64,000 nucleotides of DNA from a virus. Positions 1 to 8,466 of this stretch are shown here, piece after piece (within the stretch, counting starts at the first letter, position 1; each line of letters begins with the position of its first letter). The DNA is taken from IMG/VR virus record IMGVR_UViG_3300006738_000004, positions 1 through 64,000 of that record; one strand, given 5' to 3'. The position numbers and the translations under genes were made by a program. Below the pieces are notes generated by a model that saw nothing but the letters and a program-made list of their open reading frames with translations, made no database searches and was not told the DNA's origin.

Positions 1-438
1 CCTTTTGACATCAAGCAGCAGGTTGCCTTCAGCGTTGTTTCAGACGCGGATTACTCTGGCTCCTGGGACACTGGTGGAACAATCAGTGGTAGTGGCTTTG
101 ACGGGGGTGTCCAAACGCAGACGTACCCCGCAGTTACCAAAGACATCGCCATCGGTGACAACGTTGGTGGCAGCCCTGCGAATGGCGTTGGAAGCCACAC
201 GGTTCTCATCACCTACTACGAGGGGTGCTGGTGGTCCGATTGGAACACCACCTTCCAGCGGGACACCGCTGTGGTGATGGAAAACGGCACCATCACCATC
301 ACGGATGTACACGATGGAGCCAGCGTCTACGGTGAGTTCCTGGCTACGGGTAACGACCCGAGCATCGGTCAGTTCACTTCTGCACGCTTCGGCGGCACAA
401 GTGGCATGGTCGCCAGTGAAGCTAATGCCCTTCCATAA
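1..438 (+). CDS. 3' fragment of unrecognised structural protein
   Basis: An open frame enters from the left edge in frame 1 and ends at TAA 436-438, giving 145 C-terminal residues; the start lies outside the window. The protein is rich in Gly, Ser, Thr, Asp and aromatic residues, has no Cys cluster apart from one GCWW segment, and reads as alternating short beta strands (for example GTITITDVHD). It lies directly upstream of the tail-assembly-chaperone position, where contractile phages usually carry sheath and tube genes, so a tube, tube-associated or virion decoration protein is possible. I do not recognise the family. Confidence 0.7.
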   Translation, partial: PFDIKQQVAFSVVSDADYSGSWDTGGTISGSGFDGGVQTQTYPAVTKDIAIGDNVGGSPANGVGSHTVLITYYEGCWWSDWNTTFQRDTAVVMENGTITITDVHDGASVYGEFLATGNDPSIGQFTSARFGGTSGMVASEANALP

Positions 439-518
439 GAACTGGCACCTGTCGTTTGATCTCGTAACAGCGTAGGCGGGTAGTATCTTCCTGGGCACGC
501 TGCCCTGGAGGTACTTCC

Positions 519-1724
519 GTGATCAACCTTGATACTTTGAAAGAGGCTCTCGCGCCTCTGGCTAAGATTGGTAAGGAAGAGCTTACCTTTGAGGTAGAGG
601 GCACCGTTGTCCATCTGGCCCCTCTCCTCCCACACCAGGAAGTTGAAGTACAGCGGTACTCCTCCTTGGTCCTGGAGGACACCCAAGACCTGGAAGGCAA
701 GGATGCTGATGACAACATGAGCAGAGCGGCTGCGCTGGACTATTTCGACAAGTTCCGTATCGAGGTCATCTCCTATGCCGTCATCCAAGTTGGAAGCCTG
801 AATCTTCGAGGGGTGGACATGGTGGAGACGGGAGAGGAACTGGACAACGGCGTCAAGGTCAAGGTCAAGCGTCATGTAGCTATGCGGGAGTTGGTCCTGG
901 AAAACTGGTCGCGCTCCATGATCACTTCCGTCTTCTCCCGCTACGGGGACCTTGTGGAGAAGCTCGCTCAGGAAGCAGATGAGATGACTGGCAGGGAGCC
1001 AGCAGACATGGATGTCGAGATTTCTCGCCTCCAAACTCGGCTCGACGGGCTTCGAGAGGAGCGGGCTAAGAGGGTGAAGGGTGATCCCAACGTCACCAAT
1101 CAACAGGTTGAAGACCTCGTGGCTTTGGGTGATGACCGTCAACGACGACTTGCGGAGGCTGCGGCGCAGCACCGGGAAGCAAGACAGGGGTCAGCAAAGC
1201 CTGTTGCCATAAAGACTCCTCAGGGAACCGTGGACTTGGAACACCGACAGGCCCAACCTCCTCCTCAAGCTCCACCGCCGCAAGCTCCACCGCCGCAAGC
1301 TCCACCGCCGCAACCGCCGCAAGCTCCTGAAGCAGGGCATCGGCAGACGCCTACACGCGCATCTGTGATTCCTGAGCATGAAACCCCAACCTCCTTTGAG
1401 GAGATGCGAAGTTCTTTTCAGGATGGGGAAGACCCCGACGTTTTTGCTGCGGAGCAAGCCCGAATCTTGGCAGCCCAAAGGGCAGCCCGTGAAGCAGCGG
1501 CAGTCCGGGCTGGGCATGTGCCTGAAGCAGAGGGGGAAGCTCAGCCAGAAGTTGCTGTGGATCTTGTAGGAGAAGCTACCCATGCAGGACAGGTGCATGG
1601 GGTGGACGCTTACCGCCTTCCTGCTCAAGAGGTGTCGCCTCGGGGCCGCAAGTCTAAGCCCAAAGCAAAGAAGCAAGGAGGTCCTCCTCCTGAGGTGAAT
1701 CCCCACTTCAAGCCTAATGGGTAG
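519..1724 (+). CDS. Putative tail assembly chaperone (first of two)
   Basis: 401 residues. GTG start at 519, six bases after GGAGGT (507-512). Residues 1-150 are a compact mixed alpha/beta region beginning with a segment of the type FEVEGTVVHLAPLLPHQEVE, which resembles a segment of the next gene (VVLDGVVVTFRSLTSSDY). Residues about 165-230 are helical and charged. Residues about 250-268 are a Pro/Gln linker made of three QAPPP units, and the tail ends in a basic Arg/Lys-rich segment. Two consecutive genes between tube-type genes and the tape measure normally encode the chaperones that coat the tape measure during tail assembly. That role is inferred from position. No programmed frameshift to the next gene is apparent. 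Confidence 0.55.
   Translation: MINLDTLKEALAPLAKIGKEELTFEVEGTVVHLAPLLPHQEVEVQRYSSLVLEDTQDLEGKDADDNMSRAAALDYFDKFRIEVISYAVIQVGSLNLRGVDMVETGEELDNGVKVKVKRHVAMRELVLENWSRSMITSVFSRYGDLVEKLAQEADEMTGREPADMDVEISRLQTRLDGLREERAKRVKGDPNVTNQQVEDLVALGDDRQRRLAEAAAQHREARQGSAKPVAIKTPQGTVDLEHRQAQPPPQAPPPQAPPPQAPPPQPPQAPEAGHRQTPTRASVIPEHETPTSFEEMRSSFQDGEDPDVFAAEQARILAAQRAAREAAAVRAGHVPEAEGEAQPEVAVDLVGEATHAGQVHGVDAYRLPAQEVSPRGRKSKPKAKKQGGPPPEVNPHFKPNG
1266..1310 (+). repeat. Three perfect tandem copies of a 15-bp unit
   Basis: The unit CAAGCTCCACCGCCG occurs at 1266-1280, 1281-1295 and 1296-1310, followed by a degenerate partial copy (CAACCGCCG, then CAAGCTCCT). It lies inside the chaperone-like gene at 519 and encodes QAPPP repeats. 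Exact nucleotide identity between copies suggests recent slippage expansion. Confidence 0.95.
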
Positions 1725-1729
1725 CGGGG

Positions 1730-3010
1730 GTGGCTGGGAACACCACCCGAGAAGCCCTGCTTCGGGAGTCCGCAGAAGCCTCCCTTTTACAGGAAGCTCA
1801 CCGACGAAGGTTCCTTTACGCTGATGTAGAGCGGCTCATTGAAGAGGGATTTCTCACTCACAATGTCGTCCTGGACGGTGTTGTGGTGACTTTTCGTAGC
1901 CTTACGAGCAGCGACTACGCAGACCTCCTGAACGCGACATACCCTGAGATGGCGCTGGTCTATTTCCATCAGCAGTTGGTGACGAAGGCCATTTACAAGG
2001 TCATGGGACTTCCTGTCGCGGGGCATGAGGAGAACTTTTGGATCAGGCGGCTTTGGGTGGAGAAGCTACCCATACCTTTTCTTAGGGTCTTTATGTCAGT
2101 GGTGGACGGGCTGAATCTTCGCGCAGAGCGGGCTGCCAACCGGACGGAGGCTTATTGCTACGAGCCGTACAGTCGGCAACTTTGGCTCATGGTGCGAAGT
2201 TCTGCCCCTTACGGTCGAACCGAGATGGGGCTGGTTCGCAGGTTGTGGGTTGCTCACAACCTGCATGAGGATGAGAGAAAAGCGGATGCGCGACAGTGGG
2301 ATCACACCCGTGCAGTTGTCGCAACCCAGGCCCACAAGTACGCCAAGAAGCTGGCAGAGCATGATCGGAACTGGGATGAGCGGGAAAAAAGCCGCCGTAG
2401 ACGCATCATTGAGAACGCCGTCAACTACATCATCCAAGGACCCAAGGAAGAGCAAGAGGAGGTGTACATCACCATTGATGGGAAGAGCTACTTGGCTCCC
2501 AAGGTGCGTGAAGCAACAACCTTGGAAGACCTGGGAGACGAGTTGGATCGGTGGATTGCGGGCGAGAAGGATTACCACGATGTCGTGGTTGAAGAGTATG
2601 AGCGGAAAGTGCGGGCGCAGTTTGAGGGCCAGAGAGCGGCACGAGAGGCAAAGCGTCAGCAGGCCGAAGAAATGGATAGCCTCTTAGAGCAGGCTGGTAT
2701 TCAACAGCCCGAAACCAAGTTGGTGGGGTACACGGCAGAGCAGTTGAGGGAGATGGGGCATAAGTTCAAACCTGCTGGAGTGACCACGGAAGCAACGAGT
2801 CAAAGCTCTGGGCGGCTCTATGACCGCTACATGAAGCATGAGGCTCAGAAGGGGTGGATTGGTAGTGGGGGGTTGGTGGAGGTGGCAGATGAGCCTCAGG
2901 AGCCGTCCCCTAATGAGCCGTCCCTTCAGGAGCGCCTGCAAGACAGAAAGCCCTCTCTCTTCCCTACTCCTTCTATGGACCCCGACAAGGTGAGAGGTTC
3001 CGATGGCTGA
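1730..3010 (+). CDS. Putative tail assembly chaperone (second of two)
   Basis: 426 residues, GTG start at 1730, five bases after the stop of the preceding gene, and overlapping the tape-measure gene by eight bases. The N-terminal 180 residues are mixed alpha/beta, with a short segment resembling the preceding protein. Residues about 190-330 are strongly charged and helical (ERKADARQWDHT, REKSRRRRIIENAVNYI, EGQRAAREAKRQQAEEMD), probably coiled coil. The tail is Pro/Glu/Ser-rich and likely disordered. Location immediately 5' of the tape measure is the classic chaperone position. Its frame is open upstream only from 1718 (TAA at 1715-1717), so it is translated as a separate protein and not as a frameshift product. 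The function is inferred from context. Confidence 0.55.
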   Translation: MAGNTTREALLRESAEASLLQEAHRRRFLYADVERLIEEGFLTHNVVLDGVVVTFRSLTSSDYADLLNATYPEMALVYFHQQLVTKAIYKVMGLPVAGHEENFWIRRLWVEKLPIPFLRVFMSVVDGLNLRAERAANRTEAYCYEPYSRQLWLMVRSSAPYGRTEMGLVRRLWVAHNLHEDERKADARQWDHTRAVVATQAHKYAKKLAEHDRNWDEREKSRRRRIIENAVNYIIQGPKEEQEEVYITIDGKSYLAPKVREATTLEDLGDELDRWIAGEKDYHDVVVEEYERKVRAQFEGQRAAREAKRQQAEEMDSLLEQAGIQQPETKLVGYTAEQLREMGHKFKPAGVTTEATSQSSGRLYDRYMKHEAQKGWIGSGGLVEVADEPQEPSPNEPSLQERLQDRKPSLFPTPSMDPDKVRGSDG

Positions 3011-6000
3011 CACTACCTTGAAAGCTGAACTGGTTGTTGATGTCAGCATGGGGATGCTGCGAGGCGACTCCAAGGTGCGAAGTGCTGTTGAGGGGCTTTT
3101 CGACAATGCTGTTGGGGTGGGGCTGATTCGGGGTGTAAAGGGCAGCAGTCGAGAACTTCAGGCCGAGATGTTCAAGGTCATCGCCCACTCCATGAGGTCG
3201 GGCGGTAAGTCCGGTGCCCAGGAGTTCTACAAAGTCTTCAAGGCGGGGTCGAAAGAGATCGTGTCTGCCCGCGAGGAGATGGCTCGCCTTGATCGAAGAA
3301 TCATCACCGAAACCAACGACGCTCATAAGAAGAGGATGCAAGGAGACAGACAAGCTCTCGATGATGAGGTTCGCCGTAAGACCAAGCTGATGAAGGACCA
3401 GCAGAAGACAATCGCCAAAGAGACAGAGCGTATGTCTGATGTCCTCAAGGAGGCTGGAAAGAACCTCAAAGAGAGTATTTCCGAAGGTGCCGAGGACCTG
3501 AACAAAGAGATCGAGAAGATCACCGGGCAGGACTTCGGAGAGGGTTTCGGGAAGGCAAAGAAGACGCACGACAAGACGAAGGCTTTTGGGCAGCAGGCTC
3601 AAAACATGGGCGGTCGGATGGGGAAGATCGGCAAGAGCATGGGCGGTCGGATGGGCAGGGGGCTTGCCAGTGGCGGCAAGATGCTGGCAGCGGCAGGAAC
3701 CGTAGCCGCTGGAGCCGCTGTGGTGGTCGCCGCTGTTGCCGGACTCGGCATCATGATGAAGAAGGTCTACGACTGGTCCAAGGGCATGAACAAGGCCCTT
3801 TTGGACAACGTGGCCTCTGCGGACTTGTGGTCTGACGCGATGGATCGAGGCCGCCTCGATATGAATCGTATGGCAGGCACCCTGAGGGACACTGCCACCG
3901 ACATGGCCCTTGACTGGCGTATGCAGTCCGAAGAGGTCATCGGGCTGATGCGGGCAGTCAATGATGCGGGGCTTACCTTCAAGGAGTTGGAGCAGTTCTC
4001 AGGGGGCCTCTCTTTTCGGGACGCGGTGCAGGATACGGCTGAGATGGTCTTGGTTGCCTCTAAGAACTTGGGCATCGGCTACCAGGAAGCAGGGGAGTAC
4101 GCTGACAGGATGATGCGTGACTTTGGGATGGGGATCGAAGGTGTGACTGAATCCTTCGCCAAGGTCTTTGTGGCTGCACAGGGTTCTGGGATGGCAGTCA
4201 AATCCTTCTTCACCGCTGTCAACGAGGCATCCTCAGGGATGGCCCTCTACAACTTCCGTCTGGATGACACTCTCGGCCTTTTGGGCCTGATGACGGAAGT
4301 ACTGGGAGAAGACTTGGCGAAGGAGCAACTCAAGATGTCCGGGCAGTTCAGGAACATGGGTATGCAGGAACGGACGAAGACGGCTCTGACGACAGGGGTA
4401 GGCCGTACTCAGAGCATCCTCAAGGCTGACGCTGAAGCTCAAGCACGAACATTCACAGAGCAGTTCGGGCATCAAATAGCGCAGCTTGGTGGCACTGGGA
4501 TGATTAGCAGCATGGGCCAACTGGACGCGGCAGCAGTCGGCTCGATGTCCGAGAAGGACTTCCGCAACGCCATCGGAAAACTTCGGGAGACAGACGGCAA
4601 CGACCCCATGGCTCGAAGCTTGGAGAACATCCGTCAGTTGTCCCAAGGCACGTCAGGTGGTGCCTTGGGTGCCGCATCTGGTATGGGCGGCCTTTCCCGA
4701 AGTGGGGAGATGGCTATGCAGCTTGCTCAAGCCAGTGCGGTCCTTGGGTCGAAGGGTGTTTCGAGTATGCAGGGGATGGATCAGATGGCCTTTGAAGAAA
4801 TCACCGGGCAGTCCGGTGAGAACTTCCAGATTCTCCAGCGCCTCGACCGTCAGTTTCGCTATGAGTACGACAAGGCAGGGGGAGCGGAAGGCACCGGGAA
4901 GAGCTTCTTCGAGTTTGTTGGTTCGGGGCAGTTTGCGGATGAGCTTGAGCAAGCCGCCATGGAAGCTCAAGACCCGATGCGGAGACTCGCTGAAGCACAA
5001 CTCAAGGAAACCACCAGCGTCGTACAGACCCTCAAGAACTACGTCGGTGTCGGGATTGACAGTGTGTCTCAGGGCATCGACACCCTATACAGGCATTTCA
5101 CAAGGTACGGGGGAGGAGAGTCCGAAGAAGCGGCAGCGAGCAAAGCAAAAGTGGACCAGATGCAAGAGCAGTTGCGGCACCTTACCGACATCCAATCTGC
5201 GGACAGAACCATGTCCGCTACAGCTACAGGGGCAGAAGCTACCCGAATCGCGGGGGAGCTTGAGACACGGGCGCAGACGATCAAGGACCTTCGGGACGCG
5301 ATTCGGGAGGAGCGGGATGTTTACACGGAAATGGCTGGGGGCAAGACTGAGACTGCGGCGAGGCAACGTGCATCGGTAAAGGCGGCAGGTCGGGAGATGG
5401 GCATTGACCCCATGACTTGGGTTCGTTCGCTGTTCGACAGCGGCAACTACAACCAAGGGATGCAGGTTGCAAGGGATGCAGGTATCGGCACCGGCACCGG
5501 AAGCTCCGGTCTTGAGTTCGATTGGAGGGATCTTAGCGATGAGCAATACGATTCAGTAATGACTCAACACGCGGGCGGGGTGCTTCGAGACGATGATGGG
5601 GGCGTGTCGAGAAACCACATCTACGGGGCGCAGTACGGGGGCGCAGTAACGAGGAAGATGAATCGGGGTCAGATGACGGATGATGAAATCGGGGAACTCT
5701 TCAACACGGGGGCTGTGTCAGTCACATTGGCCGAGTCCAAGGAACTGGACCAGGAGCAGCTTGATGCGATCACAAGCAGCCATGCAGCAGTAACCACGCA
5801 GCAACAGACTCTTGCAGACCAGCAGAAGCGACGAGACGAGGATGAAATCGCTGCAATCCAGGCTCTGCGGAAGGTGTTTGACCGCGAGGAGATGGGCAAA
5901 CTGACTGCTGTCACCGGGAAGACGCAAGGGCAGTTGGCTCAAATGAAGGTGTCAGGGGGAGGCATTTCCGAGGGCGAGTCTCAGGACTTGGCTAACCGGG

Positions 6001-6368
6001 CGCGGACTCGCTACAACCAGATGAATCCCAATGACCCGAGGACGGCGGGGCAGAGCCTGCCTCGGGAATGGCAGTCCATCCTCACGCAGTACGGTGTAAC
6101 GCCAGCGCACGCCAGCCAACCCTTCAGGGATTTCGTGTGGGACCCGATGAACGGTTTCCAAGAGTTCACCGCTGGTGACATCCCGATGGGTCCGGGGATG
6201 GGGCTGCCCGGAGGACCCCTATCAAAGGCTTTGACGGGTGGGGTGACTACCATCAATAACTACATCAACGGCACAGACGAGATGAACGCCCAGTTCGGTC
6301 GGATCCTGGACCAGACCTTGATCGACGCGGGGGTCTCAAAGCGGCCCGGACCCTCGAAGCTCGTATGA
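3003..6368 (+). CDS. Tail tape measure protein
   Basis: 1121 residues. The N-terminal 200 residues are long charged helices (coiled coil) with many Lys, Glu and Gln. A hydrophobic Ala/Val/Gly segment at about residues 224-250 would span a membrane. The rest is mostly helical, Met/Gln/Gly-rich, with a second charged helical stretch near residues 900-980. This architecture, the length and the position after two chaperone-like genes are typical of tape measure proteins, which occupy the tube lumen and set tail length. At roughly 0.15 nm per residue the tail would be about 170 nm. The C-terminal 80 residues are Pro/Gly-rich. No peptidase or lytic transglycosylase motif was seen. Confidence 0.88.
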   Translation: MADTTLKAELVVDVSMGMLRGDSKVRSAVEGLFDNAVGVGLIRGVKGSSRELQAEMFKVIAHSMRSGGKSGAQEFYKVFKAGSKEIVSAREEMARLDRRIITETNDAHKKRMQGDRQALDDEVRRKTKLMKDQQKTIAKETERMSDVLKEAGKNLKESISEGAEDLNKEIEKITGQDFGEGFGKAKKTHDKTKAFGQQAQNMGGRMGKIGKSMGGRMGRGLASGGKMLAAAGTVAAGAAVVVAAVAGLGIMMKKVYDWSKGMNKALLDNVASADLWSDAMDRGRLDMNRMAGTLRDTATDMALDWRMQSEEVIGLMRAVNDAGLTFKELEQFSGGLSFRDAVQDTAEMVLVASKNLGIGYQEAGEYADRMMRDFGMGIEGVTESFAKVFVAAQGSGMAVKSFFTAVNEASSGMALYNFRLDDTLGLLGLMTEVLGEDLAKEQLKMSGQFRNMGMQERTKTALTTGVGRTQSILKADAEAQARTFTEQFGHQIAQLGGTGMISSMGQLDAAAVGSMSEKDFRNAIGKLRETDGNDPMARSLENIRQLSQGTSGGALGAASGMGGLSRSGEMAMQLAQASAVLGSKGVSSMQGMDQMAFEEITGQSGENFQILQRLDRQFRYEYDKAGGAEGTGKSFFEFVGSGQFADELEQAAMEAQDPMRRLAEAQLKETTSVVQTLKNYVGVGIDSVSQGIDTLYRHFTRYGGGESEEAAASKAKVDQMQEQLRHLTDIQSADRTMSATATGAEATRIAGELETRAQTIKDLRDAIREERDVYTEMAGGKTETAARQRASVKAAGREMGIDPMTWVRSLFDSGNYNQGMQVARDAGIGTGTGSSGLEFDWRDLSDEQYDSVMTQHAGGVLRDDDGGVSRNHIYGAQYGGAVTRKMNRGQMTDDEIGELFNTGAVSVTLAESKELDQEQLDAITSSHAAVTTQQQTLADQQKRRDEDEIAAIQALRKVFDREEMGKLTAVTGKTQGQLAQMKVSGGGISEGESQDLANRARTRYNQMNPNDPRTAGQSLPREWQSILTQYGVTPAHASQPFRDFVWDPMNGFQEFTAGDIPMGPGMGLPGGPLSKALTGGVTTINNYINGTDEMNAQFGRILDQTLIDAGVSKRPGPSKLV

Positions 6369-6380
6369 GGAGGATGACCT

Positions 6381-7028
6381 ATGTCTACTGATGTTCCGAT
6401 TTTTCGCCCTGCTTTCCCTGCGGGGGCCGCAGATGTTGCATCCAGGAACGGCACGCAACCCGTCATCTTCGACATCCTGGGACCTGACCGAGAGACGAGC
6501 ATCCTTCCAGCCGAATGGAGGCTTGTGCTTCACGTCAACCCGTCCTCGATGAAGATGTCCTACAGCAAGAAGATCGAACGTATCCAGACGAAGGGTGGCT
6601 GGGTTGAACAGCATTGGGGGGATGACGCCCAGAACATCGCGTTCGAGGCGTCCACAGGCTCGTTCATGAGGCTTTATTCGGGTCTTTCTGATACCACCTC
6701 CACTACCTATGGGGGTACTCGGCGCGAGACCCTCGCCTATGACTCCTATTTGGACTGGCTGGCGCTGTTCCACAACAACGGCTCAGTTTACGACCACTCG
6801 GGTCAGGTTGTTTTCCAGGGCATCATCCAGGTCACTTTTGCGGCGGGGGTGTATCGGGGTTGGTTCACTCAGTTCTCTGTCACTGAATCTGCCGAAAAGC
6901 CTTACGCCTTTCAGTTGTCCTGCGCCATGGAAATCGCAGAGGAGATTCAGGTATGGCGTAGTGCTTACGGCGGTGAAGCCGACGGCGCTTACGAAGGCTA
7001 CGCGGACCTCGCGGACTTGAAGAGTTAG
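6381..7028 (+). CDS. Tail tube/baseplate junction protein candidate A
   Basis: 215 residues. ATG at 6381 follows GAGGAGGATGACCT. From about residue 51 there is a conserved-looking block: VNPSSMKMSYSKKI, a KGGW turn, HWGDD, then FEASTGSF, followed by LFHNNGSVYDHSG and a final strand with TESAEKP. The same order of motifs occurs in the next gene, so the two are paralogues. From memory this layout is found in contractile-tail proteins near the hub, often as the folded domain of tube-initiator or LysM-adjacent proteins. The exact role is not proven here. The position between tape measure and hub supports a tube-to-baseplate junction function. Confidence 0.6.
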   Translation: MSTDVPIFRPAFPAGAADVASRNGTQPVIFDILGPDRETSILPAEWRLVLHVNPSSMKMSYSKKIERIQTKGGWVEQHWGDDAQNIAFEASTGSFMRLYSGLSDTTSTTYGGTRRETLAYDSYLDWLALFHNNGSVYDHSGQVVFQGIIQVTFAAGVYRGWFTQFSVTESAEKPYAFQLSCAMEIAEEIQVWRSAYGGEADGAYEGYADLADLKS

Positions 7029-7032
7029 GGTA

Positions 7033-8466
7033 ATGGCTACTATCGGATACGTTGAAATCGCGGAACGCTACGCTTCGGTAACGACGGGGCCACGCCTCAC
7101 CTACTCGTTTGAAACGCAAGAGGGGCAGCCTGTTGACGGGTCGAACCCGATGCTTCGGGACTTGTCCCCGTTCACTATGTTCCTCCTACCTCCCGGAGGA
7201 GGCACCGGAGCCGACTTGGTGGCCCCTTATGTGGAGGCGGTTGGTGAAGAGGCTTTTGCCTATGTAGAACCCTTTACACTCAATGTTGAAGCCTACACAG
7301 GAGCATCATCAGTCAATACAGCTTCTCAGCAGGCGGCCAACAACATCAGAGCGACGTTTGGGATGTCGATGGTGGATCCCAACAATAGCCAATCGTATGA
7401 CAACACCATCTCCAACCTTGAGTCCACCGTGAGCGTGGCCCAAGTGACCCGGTACCAAGGAGGATCTGGGGAAGTCATTCCCACAATGTGCGATGGCTTT
7501 ACCGCAGCGGATATTGCGTTGCAGGTTGCTCAGATTCTGAATGTCCCCCCGCTTACGTTGCTGATCAACCCCAGTGAGATGGCCATCACCTACCAGTCCA
7601 TTCAGAACTACACGGACAGGGGACGAAACGGGTTCATTTTCCAACGATGGGGAGAGGGACAACCTACTATCTCGTTCTCGGGCAGTACTGGCGCTTACAT
7701 GGCCGGGGAAGGCACCTCAGGTGCGGGGTTTGGAGGACTTGAGGGCCTTACCAGACACAACGTGGGAGGTGCGTTGCTCAATGCGACCTCTGGGTTGAAT
7801 GAGGCACAGGCCAGTGATGGCTACACCAACGTCGCCACAGGTGTGCAGTTCGCCACCATGAGGGACTCTGCGGCGTTCCAGAACTTCATTTCCCTGTACC
7901 ACTTCTACCGTAACAACGGACTCATCTACGACACCATCGGGAAGTCTGAAGCACACCTTTTCGTGGGGTCCGTTGCGATTTCTTACGACCAGTGGATTTA
8001 CGTCGGGCACATCGAGAGCTTCGAGTTCTCTTTCACGGAAGAGAGCCAGCACCGCATGGAGTGGTCCATGGAGTTCGTCTGCGATGAGATGTACGACACC
8101 GCGACCTCTCCCTCTGTGGTCCTTCCTATGTACACCCCTGAGCCAAACCCTGCGTATCCAGGCCGTGCCAGTGACCGGGGAGGGGGTTCCCTGAGTTCTC
8201 ATGACGCAGTGGTAAGCAGTAATGGGACGGCTTGGCTGGGAGTCACCGGAGGTCCCGACTCTTTCCAAGACAACTCTTCGTTCGACACCAGTGCTTACGG
8301 GAATGACTTGGTGGCAGCTTGGGAAGACCATGGGGACGATCCTGATGTCCCCGGTTCCCAATGGCCCACTACTCAGTGGGAGAACTCAGCCTACACCAAC
8401 CAAGAGGACCGGGACCGTGAGGAAGAGATGCAGCAATGGATCGAAAACCTCACCAAGGATGACTGA
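7033..8466 (+). CDS. Tail tube/baseplate junction protein candidate B
   Basis: 477 residues. Residues about 177-350 carry the same motif order as the preceding protein: INPSEMAITYQSI, a glycine turn, RWGEGQP, FSGSTGAY, then FYRNNGLIYDTIG and FSFTEESQHR. An extra 170-residue N-terminal part (PPGGGTGADLVAP) and a Gly/Ser/Asp-rich tail distinguish it. The stop TGA shares one base with the next ATG (8466), so translation is probably coupled to the hub gene. Duplication followed by domain addition is the simplest explanation for the pair. The family name is uncertain. Confidence 0.6.
   Translation: MATIGYVEIAERYASVTTGPRLTYSFETQEGQPVDGSNPMLRDLSPFTMFLLPPGGGTGADLVAPYVEAVGEEAFAYVEPFTLNVEAYTGASSVNTASQQAANNIRATFGMSMVDPNNSQSYDNTISNLESTVSVAQVTRYQGGSGEVIPTMCDGFTAADIALQVAQILNVPPLTLLINPSEMAITYQSIQNYTDRGRNGFIFQRWGEGQPTISFSGSTGAYMAGEGTSGAGFGGLEGLTRHNVGGALLNATSGLNEAQASDGYTNVATGVQFATMRDSAAFQNFISLYHFYRNNGLIYDTIGKSEAHLFVGSVAISYDQWIYVGHIESFEFSFTEESQHRMEWSMEFVCDEMYDTATSPSVVLPMYTPEPNPAYPGRASDRGGGSLSSHDAVVSSNGTAWLGVTGGPDSFQDNSSFDTSAYGNDLVAAWEDHGDDPDVPGSQWPTTQWENSAYTNQEDRDREEEMQQWIENLTKDD

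Noticed and set aside
1657-1735. Programmed frameshift between the two chaperone-position genes
   Set aside because: CCCAAAG near 1660 is in the wrong phase for a -1 slip, and the downstream frame has a stop at 1715-1717, so a fusion could occur only within a few bases of the stop.
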